From Acanthosepion lycidas (taxonomy: Eukaryota > Mollusca > Cephalopoda > Sepiida > Sepiidae), in contig OZ010605.1 of the NCBI GenBank assembly GCA_963932145.1, forward strand, positions 24,770,874-24,834,873: a DNA stretch of 64,000 nucleotides, given 5' to 3'. The notes below the pieces were generated by a model. That model did no database searches. It was given only the letters and a program-made list of their open reading frames with translations, and was not told where the DNA came from. Numbering within the stretch: the first letter of the stretch is position 1; each line of letters opens with the position of its first letter. Shown piece by piece: positions 9,453-19,372 of this stretch. The position numbers were made by a program, and so were the translations under genes.

Positions 9453-9534
9453 TCCTCTGACAGGAATCGAACTTGTATCCTATACGGAACTGTCATATAG
9501 CCTGACGTGCATTGACCGATTTCGCCACAGAGGA
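9453..9534 (-). tRNA. tRNA-like sequence, leucine type, probably a pseudogene or SINE head
   Basis: On the minus strand an 82-nt segment has a perfect 7-bp acceptor stem (TCCTCTG with CAGAGGA), a box A match (TGGCGAAATCGGT), a box B match (AGTTCGATTCC), and a long variable arm of the leucine/serine type. The T stem has one mismatch. The anticodon loop is GGCTATA, which would place CTA at the anticodon, but position 33 is G instead of U and the outer stem pair is mismatched. The D stem is only three pairs. A functional tRNA is unlikely. Confidence 0.5.
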
Positions 9535-9687
9535 GCGTTTCGGTTCGCAAGGTCGTTTTACTGTTTTTGAGCTACAATCTTACATGATTTTCTCACGTAC
9601 ATTCATATCTGCTCGATGCGTATCTAAATATAAACTAATGACGTCACACATTATGAAATCGACAAAGTCCGACAATTATTTAAGGAT

Positions 9688-9780
9688 ATTTTTATGTTTA
9701 TACATTCTTTTTTTTCTCTTTTTTTTTATAGATACTTGAATATTTGTATCTATAAAAAAGAATGTATAAACGTAAAAAAT
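9688..9780. repeat. Foldback hairpin repeat
   Basis: The left arm (TTTATACATTCTTTTTT) is matched by an inverted right arm at 9753-9780. TATAGATAC and GTATCTATA sit around a 10-nt loop. A related half copy lies at 9320-9370. Confidence 0.6.
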
Positions 9781-9868
9781 GTCTTATTGATGGTTAAATA
9801 AAGAAAGGCAAACATTCGTGCCAATGTATAAATAAATTAGCAAATAAAAATAATGAAAAATATATAGA

Positions 9869-10430
9869 GGGTGGGTCAAAAGTAAGCGTACACTTGGTGG
9901 GAAATCCCTTTTCTATTAAAGAAACAATTTATTACATTTATATTTACAGTCATATTTGCCCAAAACTGTTTATGTACATTTGTTTAACACTTTACTCGCA
10001 TTTTTTTAGCACAGTTTAATCTCAGAATGCTCCCCTTCAATATTACAACATTCTTCGAACATTATGGCACGCAGCATGACCAATATCACGATCTGCATCA
10101 ATTTCAATGAATATTTCTGAAATATGCTCCTTTAATTCGTCCACTGTGTGGTGATTTTCCTTAGAAACCTTGTTCTTTATTCCTGCCCCCCGCCAAAAGA
10201 AATCTATTGGTGTTAAGTCAGGTGAACGTGGTGGCCATTCGATGCTGCCCCTTCTTCCGAACCAACGCCGTGGGAAGGTTTAGTTAAGGTCGTTCCTTAC
10301 TGCAATTACTAAACATAATGGAGAGGTGCTCCGTCTTGCTGAAAGTTCAGCGAATGTAGCTCTGGTTCTGTGATTTAAAACGTGACACAAATAGTGAAAC
10401 AAAATTAAGCCTACTTTTGGCCAAACTTAT
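9869..10430 (-). pseudogene. IS630/mariner-superfamily transposase remnant
   Basis: The minus strand encodes, with frameshifts, pieces of a DDE transposase. They include FQQDGAP (near 10340), a WPPRSPDLTP-type motif (near 10225), and a downstream helix region (VDELKEHISEIF, near 10110). The ends carry similar inverted sequences: GGGTCAAAAGTAAGC at the left, and GGCCAAAAGTAGGC when the right end is read in reverse. The element is about 560 bp, so the N-terminal DNA-binding half has been lost. Confidence 0.65.
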
Positions 10431-10500
10431 ATTTAACCCATAGCTGGGCGGGGAAGAGATGAATTCATATTTTCCACGGACTACAAATAACCTTAAACCC
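10431..10500 (-). repeat. SINE body fragment
   Basis: Read on the minus strand, this segment ends in TATGGGTTAAAT. It shares the order of short blocks seen in the body of the 5S/tRNA SINE at 27605-27665 (TTATAT/TTATTTG, TCTTCCCC, TATGGGTTAA). It appears to be a truncated member of that family. Confidence 0.45.
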
Positions 10501-11601
10501 CATACGTCCATTACACTTTTCAAAAGTCTGTAAATTTCACTTTAGGGATCGCCATTAGCTTCCTCTTCGCGTTCTTTTTAATTGCTTACACAGACTGAAA
10601 AATCTCCCTCCCCAATGGGCGTAAATCAAGAAATGTCAGCGAAACAAGTTTGGGCTGTAGGTGTGGATGCTGGCATACCTGGTTAAAGCAATGTTTTGCA
10701 CCCCACCCAAAAAGAAAAACCTCCCCGAAACGTGAAGAATGTACTCTGTCAATTTTAATGAGATATTACACAGTAAACAAGTTCAGTTAATGACGTCTGT
10801 CAGCCGAATAATCTTAAGAAAGAATATTTTTTCACGCATGTGCAGTAACGTTCCTTTTGATTGGGTGCCAAATTATATCAAAGCTTTGCAATCGCTTCTT
10901 GCGTTATTCAAAATGGCTATCCGTTGTCCGGACAGACATTGTACACAATACGCTCATGTCTAAATATGTACGTTTGTAAGCTCCTGCGTTATATGTGAAT
11001 GTGTAAACATTGGTATATACGCTTGACCCGACGAAGTTTCCATTTCATCTCCGCAAGGGGGCGTTGTAAAAGAAAACATGAAATATGATAAAAAGAAAAT
11101 ATTTTCCTTTTTTTTCCTTCTCAGATATGTAAACAACAAAAGACATCAGGTCGTCGTTCCAATGTTGAACAAAACTCAGATTTAAAAAAAAAATCTTTTT
11201 GGAGGCCAAACGAGCTGAACAAGTCTTAAACAGAATCGATAAAAGAAAGGGTTATAAAGAAGCAACTTGCCTTTTCAGTGTTCCATTTTATTATTTTTCC
11301 CCTGTACAAGCCCCAAGAGCCACTCGAGGTATAGGCGTACAGAGTAAGAGGCACAGTTTATACATATATGTGGAGAAACATAACGGCTAGCGCTAGACTA
11401 GAAAAATTTAAGATTGTAGTGTGATCTGGAAAGCATCCAATTAGGAGTTGGTTCCCCAAAGTAGCGGTTTCTAGGAAGAAGTTGCTCGAGTAGCACTTAC
11501 ATCTCACCAATGGAATACGAAGGGAATAAGGGTGGTTTGCTAAAATGTGCGTGGCATGCGGTTCTTAACCGTGTAGGTTTGAACTGGTGGAACTAATTCA
11601 C
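10501..11601. other. No recognised feature
   Basis: This 1.1-kb stretch holds only short open frames with no familiar motif (for example 10739-10963). I see no RNA gene, splice-bounded exon or repeat. Confidence 0.4.
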
Positions 11602-11681
<80 letters not shown>

Positions 11682-11787
11682 CAGTCTGTTCAAATGTATG
11701 TACGTATGCATTTATCTAAGTCCGTTCATACCTATCTATTTAGCTAGCTCTTAATAGTTATCTAATATCTATCTCAGTCTATTCATA

Positions 11788-11847
<60 letters not shown>

Positions 11848-11858
11848 GATTCCGTTGA

Positions 11859-11891
<33 letters not shown>

Positions 11892-11997
11892 CAGTCTGTT
11901 CAAATGTATGTACGTATGCATTTATCTAAGTCCGTTCATACCTATCTATTTAGCTAGTTCTTAATAGTTATCTAATATCTATCTCAGTCTATTCATA

Positions 11998-12053
<56 letters not shown>

Positions 12054-12108
12054 GATTCCGTTGATATCTATCTATCTATCTATCTATCTATCTGATTCCG
12101 TTGATATC

Positions 12109-12165
<57 letters not shown>

Positions 12166-12275
12166 CAGTCTGTTTCATTGTATGTACGTATGCATTTATC
12201 TAAATCTGTTCATACCTATCTTTCTATTTAGCTAGCTCTTAATAGCTATTCAATATCTATCTCAGTCTATTCATA

Positions 12276-12323
<48 letters not shown>

Positions 12324-12458
12324 CAGTCTGTTCAAATGTATGTACGTATGCATTTATCTAAGTCTATTCATACCTATCTTTCTATTTAGCTAGCTCTTAA
12401 TAGCTATTCAATGTCTATCTCAGTTTATTCCTAATTTATCTATCTATCTATCTATCTA
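11602..12458. repeat. Composite (TATC)n array with higher-order units
   Basis: Long TATC runs are broken by a recurring spacer that starts TCAGTCTGTT at 11681, 11891, 12165 and 12323. The spacer continues through TGTATGTACGTATGCA and TTAGCTAGCTCTTAATAG. The spacers are nearly identical while the TATC tracts between them vary in length, so the higher-order unit is 158-274 bp. Confidence 0.9.
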
Positions 12459-12530
12459 TTAGGTTGATGCAAAAATAATGACGTTTTTTGACGTTAAAAA
12501 ATACGTCAAAAAAGAACTGAATTTGGATCT
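12459..12530 (+). repeat. Single mariner terminal repeat
   Basis: TTAGGTTGATGCAAAAATAA follows a TA and matches the ends of the 80-bp palindromes at 15385 and 17119. It runs into a perfect 11-bp hairpin (TTTTTTGACGT with ACGTCAAAAAA). No opposite end or transposase is visible nearby. Confidence 0.6.
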
Positions 12531-13089
12531 GTTCTGATGATCTTTCATCCCTGGTGCCATTTTTTTTAATGTATTTGGTGCTATGAAGCATAGACTATCA
12601 TGATCGATATATTAGTGAAGCTAAGCGATAGAATCATAGAGGTACACTTGGCTGTTTCGATGCGTGAATGATTTCTGCGCCGTAGGAAGAGAACAGAAGC
12701 CACACTACCTTATTTGCTTCGTACCGGGCGGGTTTTTATCGTTGTTTAGTAAGCTGTTCTATGCTTGCCCGTAACTATAGCATCATATCGGCTCCATATT
12801 TTCTACAGTTAGCAGATCACAACACAAACCCAACAGGAGTCAATTTCCAAGTGGGGAGAGTCTGTCTCACTAGAAAATCAGCACACGATATTTCCCAGAA
12901 ATTTGATATATAGTTCCTGGAAATCTGTCTTTCAGACAGCAACCTTCCATTGAATGAAGAATTATTGCGCACGTCCTGACGTCTGTGGCAATATGTCTTT
13001 GGAGATGGGATTTTTTATAGCTATATATAAACACACACATATTTGAGTCACATTGGTAAAAATAATTTCCGTATTGCATCTTCACCTGT
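12531..13089. other. No recognised feature
   Basis: No gene, RNA or repeat was recognised. It may be the decayed interior of the mariner element whose end lies at 12459. Confidence 0.35.
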
Positions 13090-13099
13090 ATGACTTCTT

Positions 13100-13530
13100 G
13101 AGAAAATTCAAAGAAGTATCAGCAATTTTAATGGCCACTCGGCATTAGTAACATTCCCACAACCGAAACTTAGCTTTCCTGCATCTTTTCTAAGAATATT
13201 TTTCAATGTATTTGTTCTGATGTGCTTTGCATTTTGGTACTTCGACTTTACCAATCTAAGCGCAGTACTTGATTGGCTGCATGGTCTCATCCTTTTACAG
13301 TTGAAATACCTAGATGTAACCGTAAGTTCTATGCTAACAGTTTATTTTCTTGGACTTCTCGCTTGTGGAACTCATTTTACTTCTTGCTTTAAATTCAACT
13401 TAATTAAAATTTAATGTCAATCATCCTTTTCTGTCTTAATTCCTGCTCTTTTACTTTTCTATCTCCTTAACAATTATTTTCCTCATTTTTTTCACTTTCA
13501 GTAATGATTATTAAAAAAAAAATCTTCCTG
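13100..13530 (+). pseudogene. LINE 3' fragment (jockey/CR1-like)
   Basis: Interrupted frames match the C-terminus of the LINE at 61893-62168, including EIPRCNRKFYANS against EIVKCNRHFYSSS and a following RLWNS. The 3' untranslated region shares AATGTCAATCATCC and CCTTAACAATT with the copies at 23480 and 52430. It is 5'-truncated and full of frame breaks. Confidence 0.65.
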
Positions 13531-14335
13531 TCACCTAGTTTTCCACGTGTGTACATCTTAAGCGCAGCTGGATCGACTCCATCTCGAGGAGAGCCACTTA
13601 GTTCCGCTTAAGGCGCGATTTTGAACCTAGTGGCTACGTGGACAACACTCTGATGCATCTGATTAATCTGATGTTCCTGTCTGAAAAAAGCTGGACATCA
13701 AAATCTAATTTTATTATAGCTTAAGATATTGGGGTCACCACAGGTCAACTTCTCTTGGTACAAAAATTCTTTATTAACATAAATTCGATTCAGACCATCG
13801 GACTTGAATCACATACTAGATAAGTACTCAACAGTTTGGGTCTTGTGCCACTCTAGGACAAATTTAGTAAATATCTGTGATACAACTGTATTTAAATATA
13901 GACACATCTAGCCATTCACATAGAGCGATTCTTCGAACAAATATAAAACCTTTAAAAATTCGCCATCGTTTCGTCTCGGCCCTCACCACCGACCGTCTCA
14001 GTCACTATAGAACTTTACTCCCTACACAAATCCATCACATCCGGAGACAGCCCCCTCTCCACCGTTCAACGAGCAGCAATCAGACTTTATTCACAATCCC
14101 TTTGAAAAAAGTTCTCTCGTTCGAGGCCATTTTGCGTCTCCGCACTCTGCTGCCATTACATACATTCCAGTTTCCTTTCACCCAACCTTCCGCAATTTCC
14201 AGACCCCGCCATTTTCGTTATGCTGCCCAAAGAACGACAGGGCAGCCAGTCGGACGGCGCGGTTCGCGTCCGTTGTTGTCAAAGAAATCGCTGCTGTCGT
14301 TTTAGCATTTCTTTCGACATTATTGAAAATACATA
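13531..14335. other. No recognised feature; one unassigned ORF
   Basis: An open frame at 13877-14305 (142 codons) is Arg/Ser/Thr/His-rich with no motif I recognise. It lies in repeat-rich flanks. I do not call it a gene. Confidence 0.35.
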
Positions 14336-14546
14336 ATGTATAGTCTTTTCTTTCTTTCTTTTTTTTTTTTTTTTTTTGCTTGGTGTTCTTTCAAGCCTCT
14401 TTCTTTCTTTCTTTCTTTTCCGTTTCTCTTCTTTGCATTATCTTTCGATATCTCCCTCTTTATCTGTCTTCTTTATTGTCATTTCTTTTCCTTACTCAAA
14501 CTTTCTTTGTTCTTACTATATTTTTTTTACTCTCAGTTACCTTTAT

Positions 14547-14548
14547 TT

Positions 14549-14596
<48 letters not shown>

Positions 14597-14598
14597 TC
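14547..14598. repeat. (TTTC)n microsatellite
   Basis: About 13 uninterrupted TTTC units, with shorter TTTC runs upstream from 14350. Confidence 0.9.
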
Positions 14599-14689
14599 AA
14601 ACATTCCGTTTACAGACAACCAACATAATTTTTTCTAACATTTTCAACATTTTCTTTTTTATTCTTTACTTTTTTATTGAGTCGTTTTT

Positions 14690-14756
<67 letters not shown>

Positions 14757-14907
14757 CATTCTTTCTACCTTCTTTTGATACATTCAGTTTATAGTTTACT
14801 CAAAAGTACTAATGACAGGAAGTTGTGGAGAGCAACGATCGCTCAGGTTGTGAAGTTAGATGATACATAGAAGAAGATCTATCTATCTATCTATCTATCC
14901 TAGTCCA

Positions 14908-14952
<45 letters not shown>

Positions 14953-15071
14953 GTTATTATTTCTTTCTTCATCTGACACATTCAGTTTATAGTTTACTCA
15001 AAAGAACTAATGACAGGAAGTTGTGGAGAGCACCGATCGCTCAGGTTGTGATGTGAGATGGTACATAGATC

Positions 15072-15136
<65 letters not shown>

Positions 15137-15252
15137 GTTTCACTTTCTCTTATTCATTATTTCTGTCTCTCTCGTTCGTTTTCTTTCTTTTTTTGTCGTC
15201 AGTTCCAATAAAGATCTGTTACTCTGCATTTTTGCGTGTAGCAGTCTTTTAA

Positions 15253-15307
<55 letters not shown>

Positions 15308-15317
15308 GTTAGTCTTT

Positions 15318-15369
<52 letters not shown>

Positions 15370-15370
15370 G
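14690..15370. repeat. (CTAT)n tracts alternating with LINE 3'-end copies
   Basis: CTAT tracts lie at about 14690-14757, 14878-14952, 15069-15136 and 15254-15370. Between them sit two near-identical segments of about 110 bp (14760-14877 and 14960-15068) containing ACACATTCAGTTTATAGTTT-type and GTTGTGGAGAGCA sequence. Translated, each ends in a DRKLWRA-type C-terminus, like the LINE fragment at 16120. The tracts therefore look like expanded LINE 3' tails. Confidence 0.75.
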
Positions 15371-15384
15371 TAGCTAGCTAGCTA

Positions 15385-15464
15385 TTAGGTTGGTGCAAAA
15401 ATAATGTCGTTTTCTGACATAGCAACATATGTGAGAAAACGACATTATTTTTGCACCAACCTAA
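15385..15464. mobile_element. 80-bp palindromic mariner miniature element, copy 1
   Basis: Two 37-bp inverted repeats (starting TTAGGTTGGTGC) flank a 6-bp loop, GCAACA. One arm mismatch is present, and the element is bordered by TA on both sides (15383-15384, 15465-15466), as expected for mariner transposition. The RNA would fold into a long perfect hairpin. Confidence 0.92.
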
Positions 15465-15479
15465 TAGCTCCCATGTTTT

Positions 15480-15759
15480 ATCCTTTCTATTACTTGCTCG
15501 TTTGATTTCCTTTTAAGTCCTTTTCTTTCTTCTTCGTTTCATTTGTTCATTTTTCCCGTTGCTCGTTCCTAAACTTTTTTTTCTTCCTTCCTTTTCTTTA
15601 TTTTAACAAAAGGCAAAATTAAGTCTCCGACACACAGAAGCGGGAAAACGTAACATTTCATACAATCACAATTCAAAGGAAAACGGCCGTTGCCAGCCAC
15701 AAGGTGTCGCTTCTTTCAAGAAACAATAAAAGACTTCATAGAATGAAACCATAAAAAAA
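15480..15759. other. No recognised feature
   Basis: T-rich then mixed sequence with no identifiable gene or repeat family. Confidence 0.35.
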
Positions 15760-15965
15760 AGTTAAAGTTATAGAAAAAAAAGAAGAAAAATCATTGGGTA
15801 TAAACAATTGCAAAAAAAAAAATGGAAAAAAATGAAATGTAAAAAAAAAAGAAAAAAAAATGAAATGTAAAAAAAATAGGTAAAAAAAGGAAATGTAAAA
15901 AAAAAAAGGAAAAAAATGAAATGTAAAAAAAAAAGAATTTTAATAAAGAGAAAAAATAAAAGAAA
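15760..15965. repeat. A-rich short tandem repeat
   Basis: The phrase AATGAAATGTAAAAAAAA recurs about five times with variable A-run lengths (period about 25-30 bp). Confidence 0.75.
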
Positions 15966-16119
15966 ATTGTAAATAATCAAATATATCTGAAATATAAGTG
16001 CGATTTATATGCGAGGGGGTGGTAAAAAATTTTCCCCAAAGTCCGAGTATCTTATCAGGGCGAAAACTTTTGACGATCCTCGCATTTGCACGCTTACACA
16101 CGCGCTTACACACACAAAC

Positions 16120-16565
16120 AGCTAAGTATGGAAAACATTAAGGACACTTATACTTAATATCAGGAAGAGACAGATGAAATATATAGGGCATAAAACGAGG
16201 AAAAAGGCTTGGAAAATTTGATACTCACAGGATAGATTGAAGGCAAAAAAACCCAGAGAAGAACACAACCTACTGAGTAAGCTTGAGCAAATGGATGGCA
16301 GGACATGGTTTAGGAGATATAACAAAAACATAAAATTTCTTAATGCCTACAAAGGACAGGACATTGTTGTGGAGAGCTATGATCTCCAACGTCTTGAAGT
16401 GATACGATACATAGACGAAGAAGAACGAGCTTAGTTAAATCAATGACAGAAAAGGGTTTAGGAGAGATAGCAAAAAGACACATTTTATTTAGCGGTATAA
16501 AGGACAGGAAATAGTGGAGAGTCATGATCGCAAAGATCCTGAAGGGACACGGTACATAAAAGAAT
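16120..16565 (+). pseudogene. LINE reverse-transcriptase ORF C-terminal fragment
   Basis: With frameshifts, the plus strand reads RKRQMKYIGH near 16165, LKAKKPREEH near 16235 and KDRK-WRVMIAKILKGHGT at 16500-16558. That is the order found at the C-terminus of many invertebrate non-LTR reverse transcriptase ORFs. A partial second copy of the terminal motif lies at 16350-16410. It is 5'-truncated and inactive. Confidence 0.6.
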
Positions 16566-16744
16566 TAGTAGTTTACTGAAAAGTAAAAGTATTAAAGAAA
16601 TTCAAAATTCACTTCTAAAGTTTGGATCCGATGACGCATCGGAATAGCATCCAAAAACCTAAGCAGAGTATTAAGAGAAAGAAAAACTTCGATAGAAACA
16701 AAGAAAAAAGTACTGAACTGTTACGTGTTATCTGTCTATATTTC

Positions 16745-17072
16745 TCAGATGAGGTATTATGTACATTATTTACATTGCTCGGACTACCATCCTCATCTTT
16801 GTTGCCATATTTCTCACAACGATTCGGCCGTTGTACGCTCCGGATTTATTCGGGTGGTTGGAATGTCGATCTAAACCCTTCATTTCACTCGCTTGGGTAG
16901 ACTGTTCTAGTTCCATGTGCCATGTCTAATGGATGTCAGTTATCAGTTATCTCTTGTTAATTCCCCTCTCCAAGTTCTCCACCGCCTTAACCAGGTATTG
17001 AACTCACACTCTTTGGGTCCTGTCGCTGGACTGAACTAACGCCTTTATCCACTGTGCTATGTGTCCTTGAGG
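16745..17072 (-). mobile_element. tRNA-derived SINE, copy A
   Basis: On the minus strand the head starts CCTCAAGGACACATAGC. It has box A (TAGCACAGTGG, at 17049-17059) and box B (GAGTTCAATACC, at 16994-17005), spaced as in a tRNA promoter. The body and tail (CGTACAACGG, GATGAGGAT) match copy B at 21345-21660 in the same order. The element is about 328 bp. It would be transcribed by RNA polymerase III and depend on a LINE for movement. Confidence 0.8.
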
Positions 17073-17118
17073 CGTTTCTGGTCGGGGCCCGGAAAGAAAT
17101 GAGTACACACCAGAAATA

Positions 17119-17198
17119 TTAGGTTTATGCAAAAATAATGTCGTTTTCTCACATAGTAACATATGTGAGAAAACGACATTATTTTTGCACCAACCTAA
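17119..17198. mobile_element. 80-bp palindromic mariner miniature element, copy 2
   Basis: It has the same architecture as copy 1: 37-bp arms, 6-bp loop GTAACA, TA borders at 17117-17118 and 17199-17200. The arms differ at two positions near the left end. Length is again exactly 80 bp. Confidence 0.92.
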
Positions 17199-17738
17199 TA
17201 ATAATAATTGTATATTAATAGGGCTTTAAACCAATTTGAAAAGATGTTAAAAATAGGAATTTTTGGACACGCCTGTGTCCTTTCACAAGAAATAAAATAT
17301 ACCCCCGAGAAATACCCCCTGCATAATGGTAAGACATTAACTAGATGAAGACACCGTTAATGTCACTAATGTGATAAATATTTCTCGGAGATATATGTGG
17401 GAGGTGTTTCTGCCGTACCCTGTATTTATTACTTTTCACTTTATTAATTTTATTTATCTTGATTAATTTTGAAGGAAGCGAAAACAATCCCAATAAAGCG
17501 TTCGTACAACGCACAATATCAACTGGTTAGAACTTCTATTTCTTTTTTGGGAGATTTTGTAGGGGGTCCCGGGTTATTAAACAGATAAGTCGTTAAATGA
17601 GGAATAATTGTAATGGGTAACAGATATTTTAACAAGAATTGCAAAGATAATAACTATGTAATATTTTGTGAAGATGGCCTGACTTTTTTTAGGCAGCTTT
17701 TCACCGGTTGGTTAGCTTTTGTCGTGGCTCGATTTCGG
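17199..17738. other. Unassigned, with one transposon-like terminus
   Basis: No gene is seen. The segment 17395-17431 (GGGAGGTGTTTCTGCCGTAC then CCTGTA) recurs with few changes at 25985-26012 and reads as the inverted terminus of an unidentified DNA transposon. Confidence 0.4.
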
Positions 17739-17874
17739 TTTGCATCGGCGTGAACATAGAAAGGCACGTCGTAAGTTTGTCGTAACCTGTCGTTACTCCC
17801 ATATTTTTTAAAAACAACCGTAATGAAAAATTTCACCTTCCCGGACGGGCGACTCTTATAAAACTGAACCAGCA

Positions 17875-17883
17875 TATAAAAAG
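17875..17883 (+). promoter_or_regulatory. TATA-box-like site
   Basis: TATAAAAAG lies in the left inverted arm, and its complement is in the right arm. An AATAAA signal follows at 18542-18547, so a single-exon transcript of about 650 nt spanning the 39-bp minisatellite is possible. No expression evidence is available. Confidence 0.35.
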
Positions 17884-18144
17884 GGCTCAAAAATTGAGGA
17901 CCCCCCCCCCCACCAAAAAACAAAAACAAAAAAACAATCCGAACCAAGATACATCGGATCAAATTGTAGTAGTATCTGTTCCAGCAGCAGACAGCCGGCC
18001 CACGGCTCCAGCCATCAGCAGCTGTAGTCCCAGCCTGCCATCACCAGTACTTGCCAGCCATCAGCAGCTCCAACTCAGCATCACCCGCCGTGCCAGCCAT
18101 CTCCAGCTCCAGACATCCATCCTTGCAAGCAGCAACGATATGCG

Positions 18145-18460
18145 ACAAACTGCCCTTTTTAGGACAACACTTCTCGACGGCTACAAGACTGTTCTTTTCA
18201 GGACAACGTTTCTCAATGGCGACAAGACTGTCCTTCTCAGGACAACACTTCTCAACGGCAACAAGATTGTCCTTTTCAGGACACACTTCTCAACGGCGAC
18301 AAGACTGTCCTTCTCAGGACAACACTTTTTAACGGCGACAAGACTGTCCTTCTCAGGGCAACACTTCTCAACGGCAACAAGATTGTCCTTCTCAGAACAA
18401 CACTTCTCAAGGGCGACAAGACTGTACTTCTCAGGACAACACTTCTCAACGGCTACGCCT
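18145..18460. repeat. 39-bp minisatellite, about 8 copies
   Basis: The unit contains GACTGTCCTTCTCAGGACAA and CACTTCTCAACGGCGACAA. Since 39 is divisible by three, the array stays open, giving a 119-codon frame from ATG 18140 to 18499. One 38-bp copy shifts the repeat register, so the peptide repeats change partway. I regard this as repeat-driven openness rather than a gene. Confidence 0.85.
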
Positions 18461-18625
18461 TCTCACCCTCTAGATGAATATGCAGATTTTTTTGTCTAGT
18501 GCACTGTAACCTTATTTTTGTCGTGTATTTTCTTAAACGAAAATAAAATTGGCAATATATTTTTTTTACTCAAGTCTTCGTTTTTTTTTCTTTGTTGTTT
18601 TATGTCATTCAATATTTGTCTGCAG

Positions 18626-18752
18626 GTCAATCTGCCACCGAAGTGAACGAAAGGAGAAATACCGCTACAGCGAGAAATGAAGATACGTATCGGGTTTTCA
18701 ATATACTTGGGTGGGTATTTATTTATGAATTCCTGATGCTAACTGAAAATAG
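18626..18752 (+). other. Exon-like segment with consensus splice sites
   Basis: A pyrimidine-rich tract leads to TTTGTCTGCAG, then 127 bp, then AG followed by GTAAGTAAG, a perfect donor. One of three frames is open across the whole segment (42 codons). It contains a hydrophobic stretch, VFNILGWVFIYEFLML, that could span a membrane. I do not recognise the protein. It could be a real host exon, or chance. Confidence 0.25.
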
Positions 18753-19085
18753 GTAAGTAAGTGGACTTGGGACATCTTCGATTCTATTATTGTCTTTCTT
18801 CACGACAGTTTAACGGACCAGAGCTTCTTTTCGGTCAGCGAGAACACCGACTGTTCCTCTGCCAACCCTTGACTGCAAATGTCCCTCTCACTACTCCTCT
18901 CTACCTCACGATGGATGGCTTATGACTGGTCCCTCTGACTACTCTATGTTGTTTGACACTCTTCTACGATGCCAACGACCATCTCTTTACGACGTACAGC
19001 TTTCTAACTTTACTTTTCTGCATTTCCCCCGACAGACTGTCAAAATGCGGCTTTTATCTCACCTACTTTCACTATGAGCGCCATT

Positions 19086-19284
19086 ATAAGCCTATAACCG
19101 GAAATCCATACTTTTTTTATAAGCCTATGACCGGAAATCCATACTTTTTTTTATAAGCCTATGACCGGAAATCCATACGTTTTTTTATAAGCCTATGACC
19201 GGAAATCCATACTTTTTTATAAGCCTATGACCGGAAATCCATACTTTTTTTATAAGCCTATGACCGGAAATCCATACTTTTTTG
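19086..19284. repeat. 34-bp tandem repeat, about 6 copies
   Basis: The unit is TATAAGCCTATGACCGGAAA followed by TCCATAC and a T run of variable length (period 32-35). The first copy has ATAACC instead of ATGACC. The array ends at the right inverted arm of the 17739-19372 module. Confidence 0.9.
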
Positions 19285-19372
19285 GTGGGGCGGGGCCCTC
19301 AATTTTTGAGCCGTTTTTATATGCTGGATCAGTAAAAAAAAAAAATCCCTTTCTTTGTTCACGCCGACGCAA

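Larger units (their letters stand above)
17739..19372. mobile_element. Module bounded by long inverted repeats
   Basis: The left arm (17739-17920) and right arm (19279-19372) are inverted copies. The outer 25 bp match at 23 positions, and the inner blocks CCAGCATATAAAAA and GGCTCAAAAATTGAGG match closely. The left arm has about 90 extra bases. Between the arms lie a 39-bp minisatellite, an exon-like segment and a 34-bp tandem repeat. No transposase is recognised. It may be a non-autonomous transposon or the product of a local inversion. Confidence 0.55.

Noticed and set aside
9453-9534. Functional amber-suppressor tRNA
   Set aside because: Position 33 is G, the anticodon stem has a mismatch, and the D stem is short; more likely a decayed leucine-type tRNA or SINE head.
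13877-14305. 142-codon open frame
   Set aside because: Composition is skewed (Arg, Ser, Thr, His), no domain is seen and it is embedded in repeat-rich sequence.
14336-15252. Open frames rich in YLSIYLSI or FLSFFLSF
   Set aside because: These are translations of CTAT and TTTC microsatellites; the same applies at 61234-61767 and 56610-57525.
17894-18499. 201-codon open frame
   Set aside because: The first ATG is at 18140, and the openness comes from a 39-bp repeat divisible by three whose register shifts midway; better described as a minisatellite.
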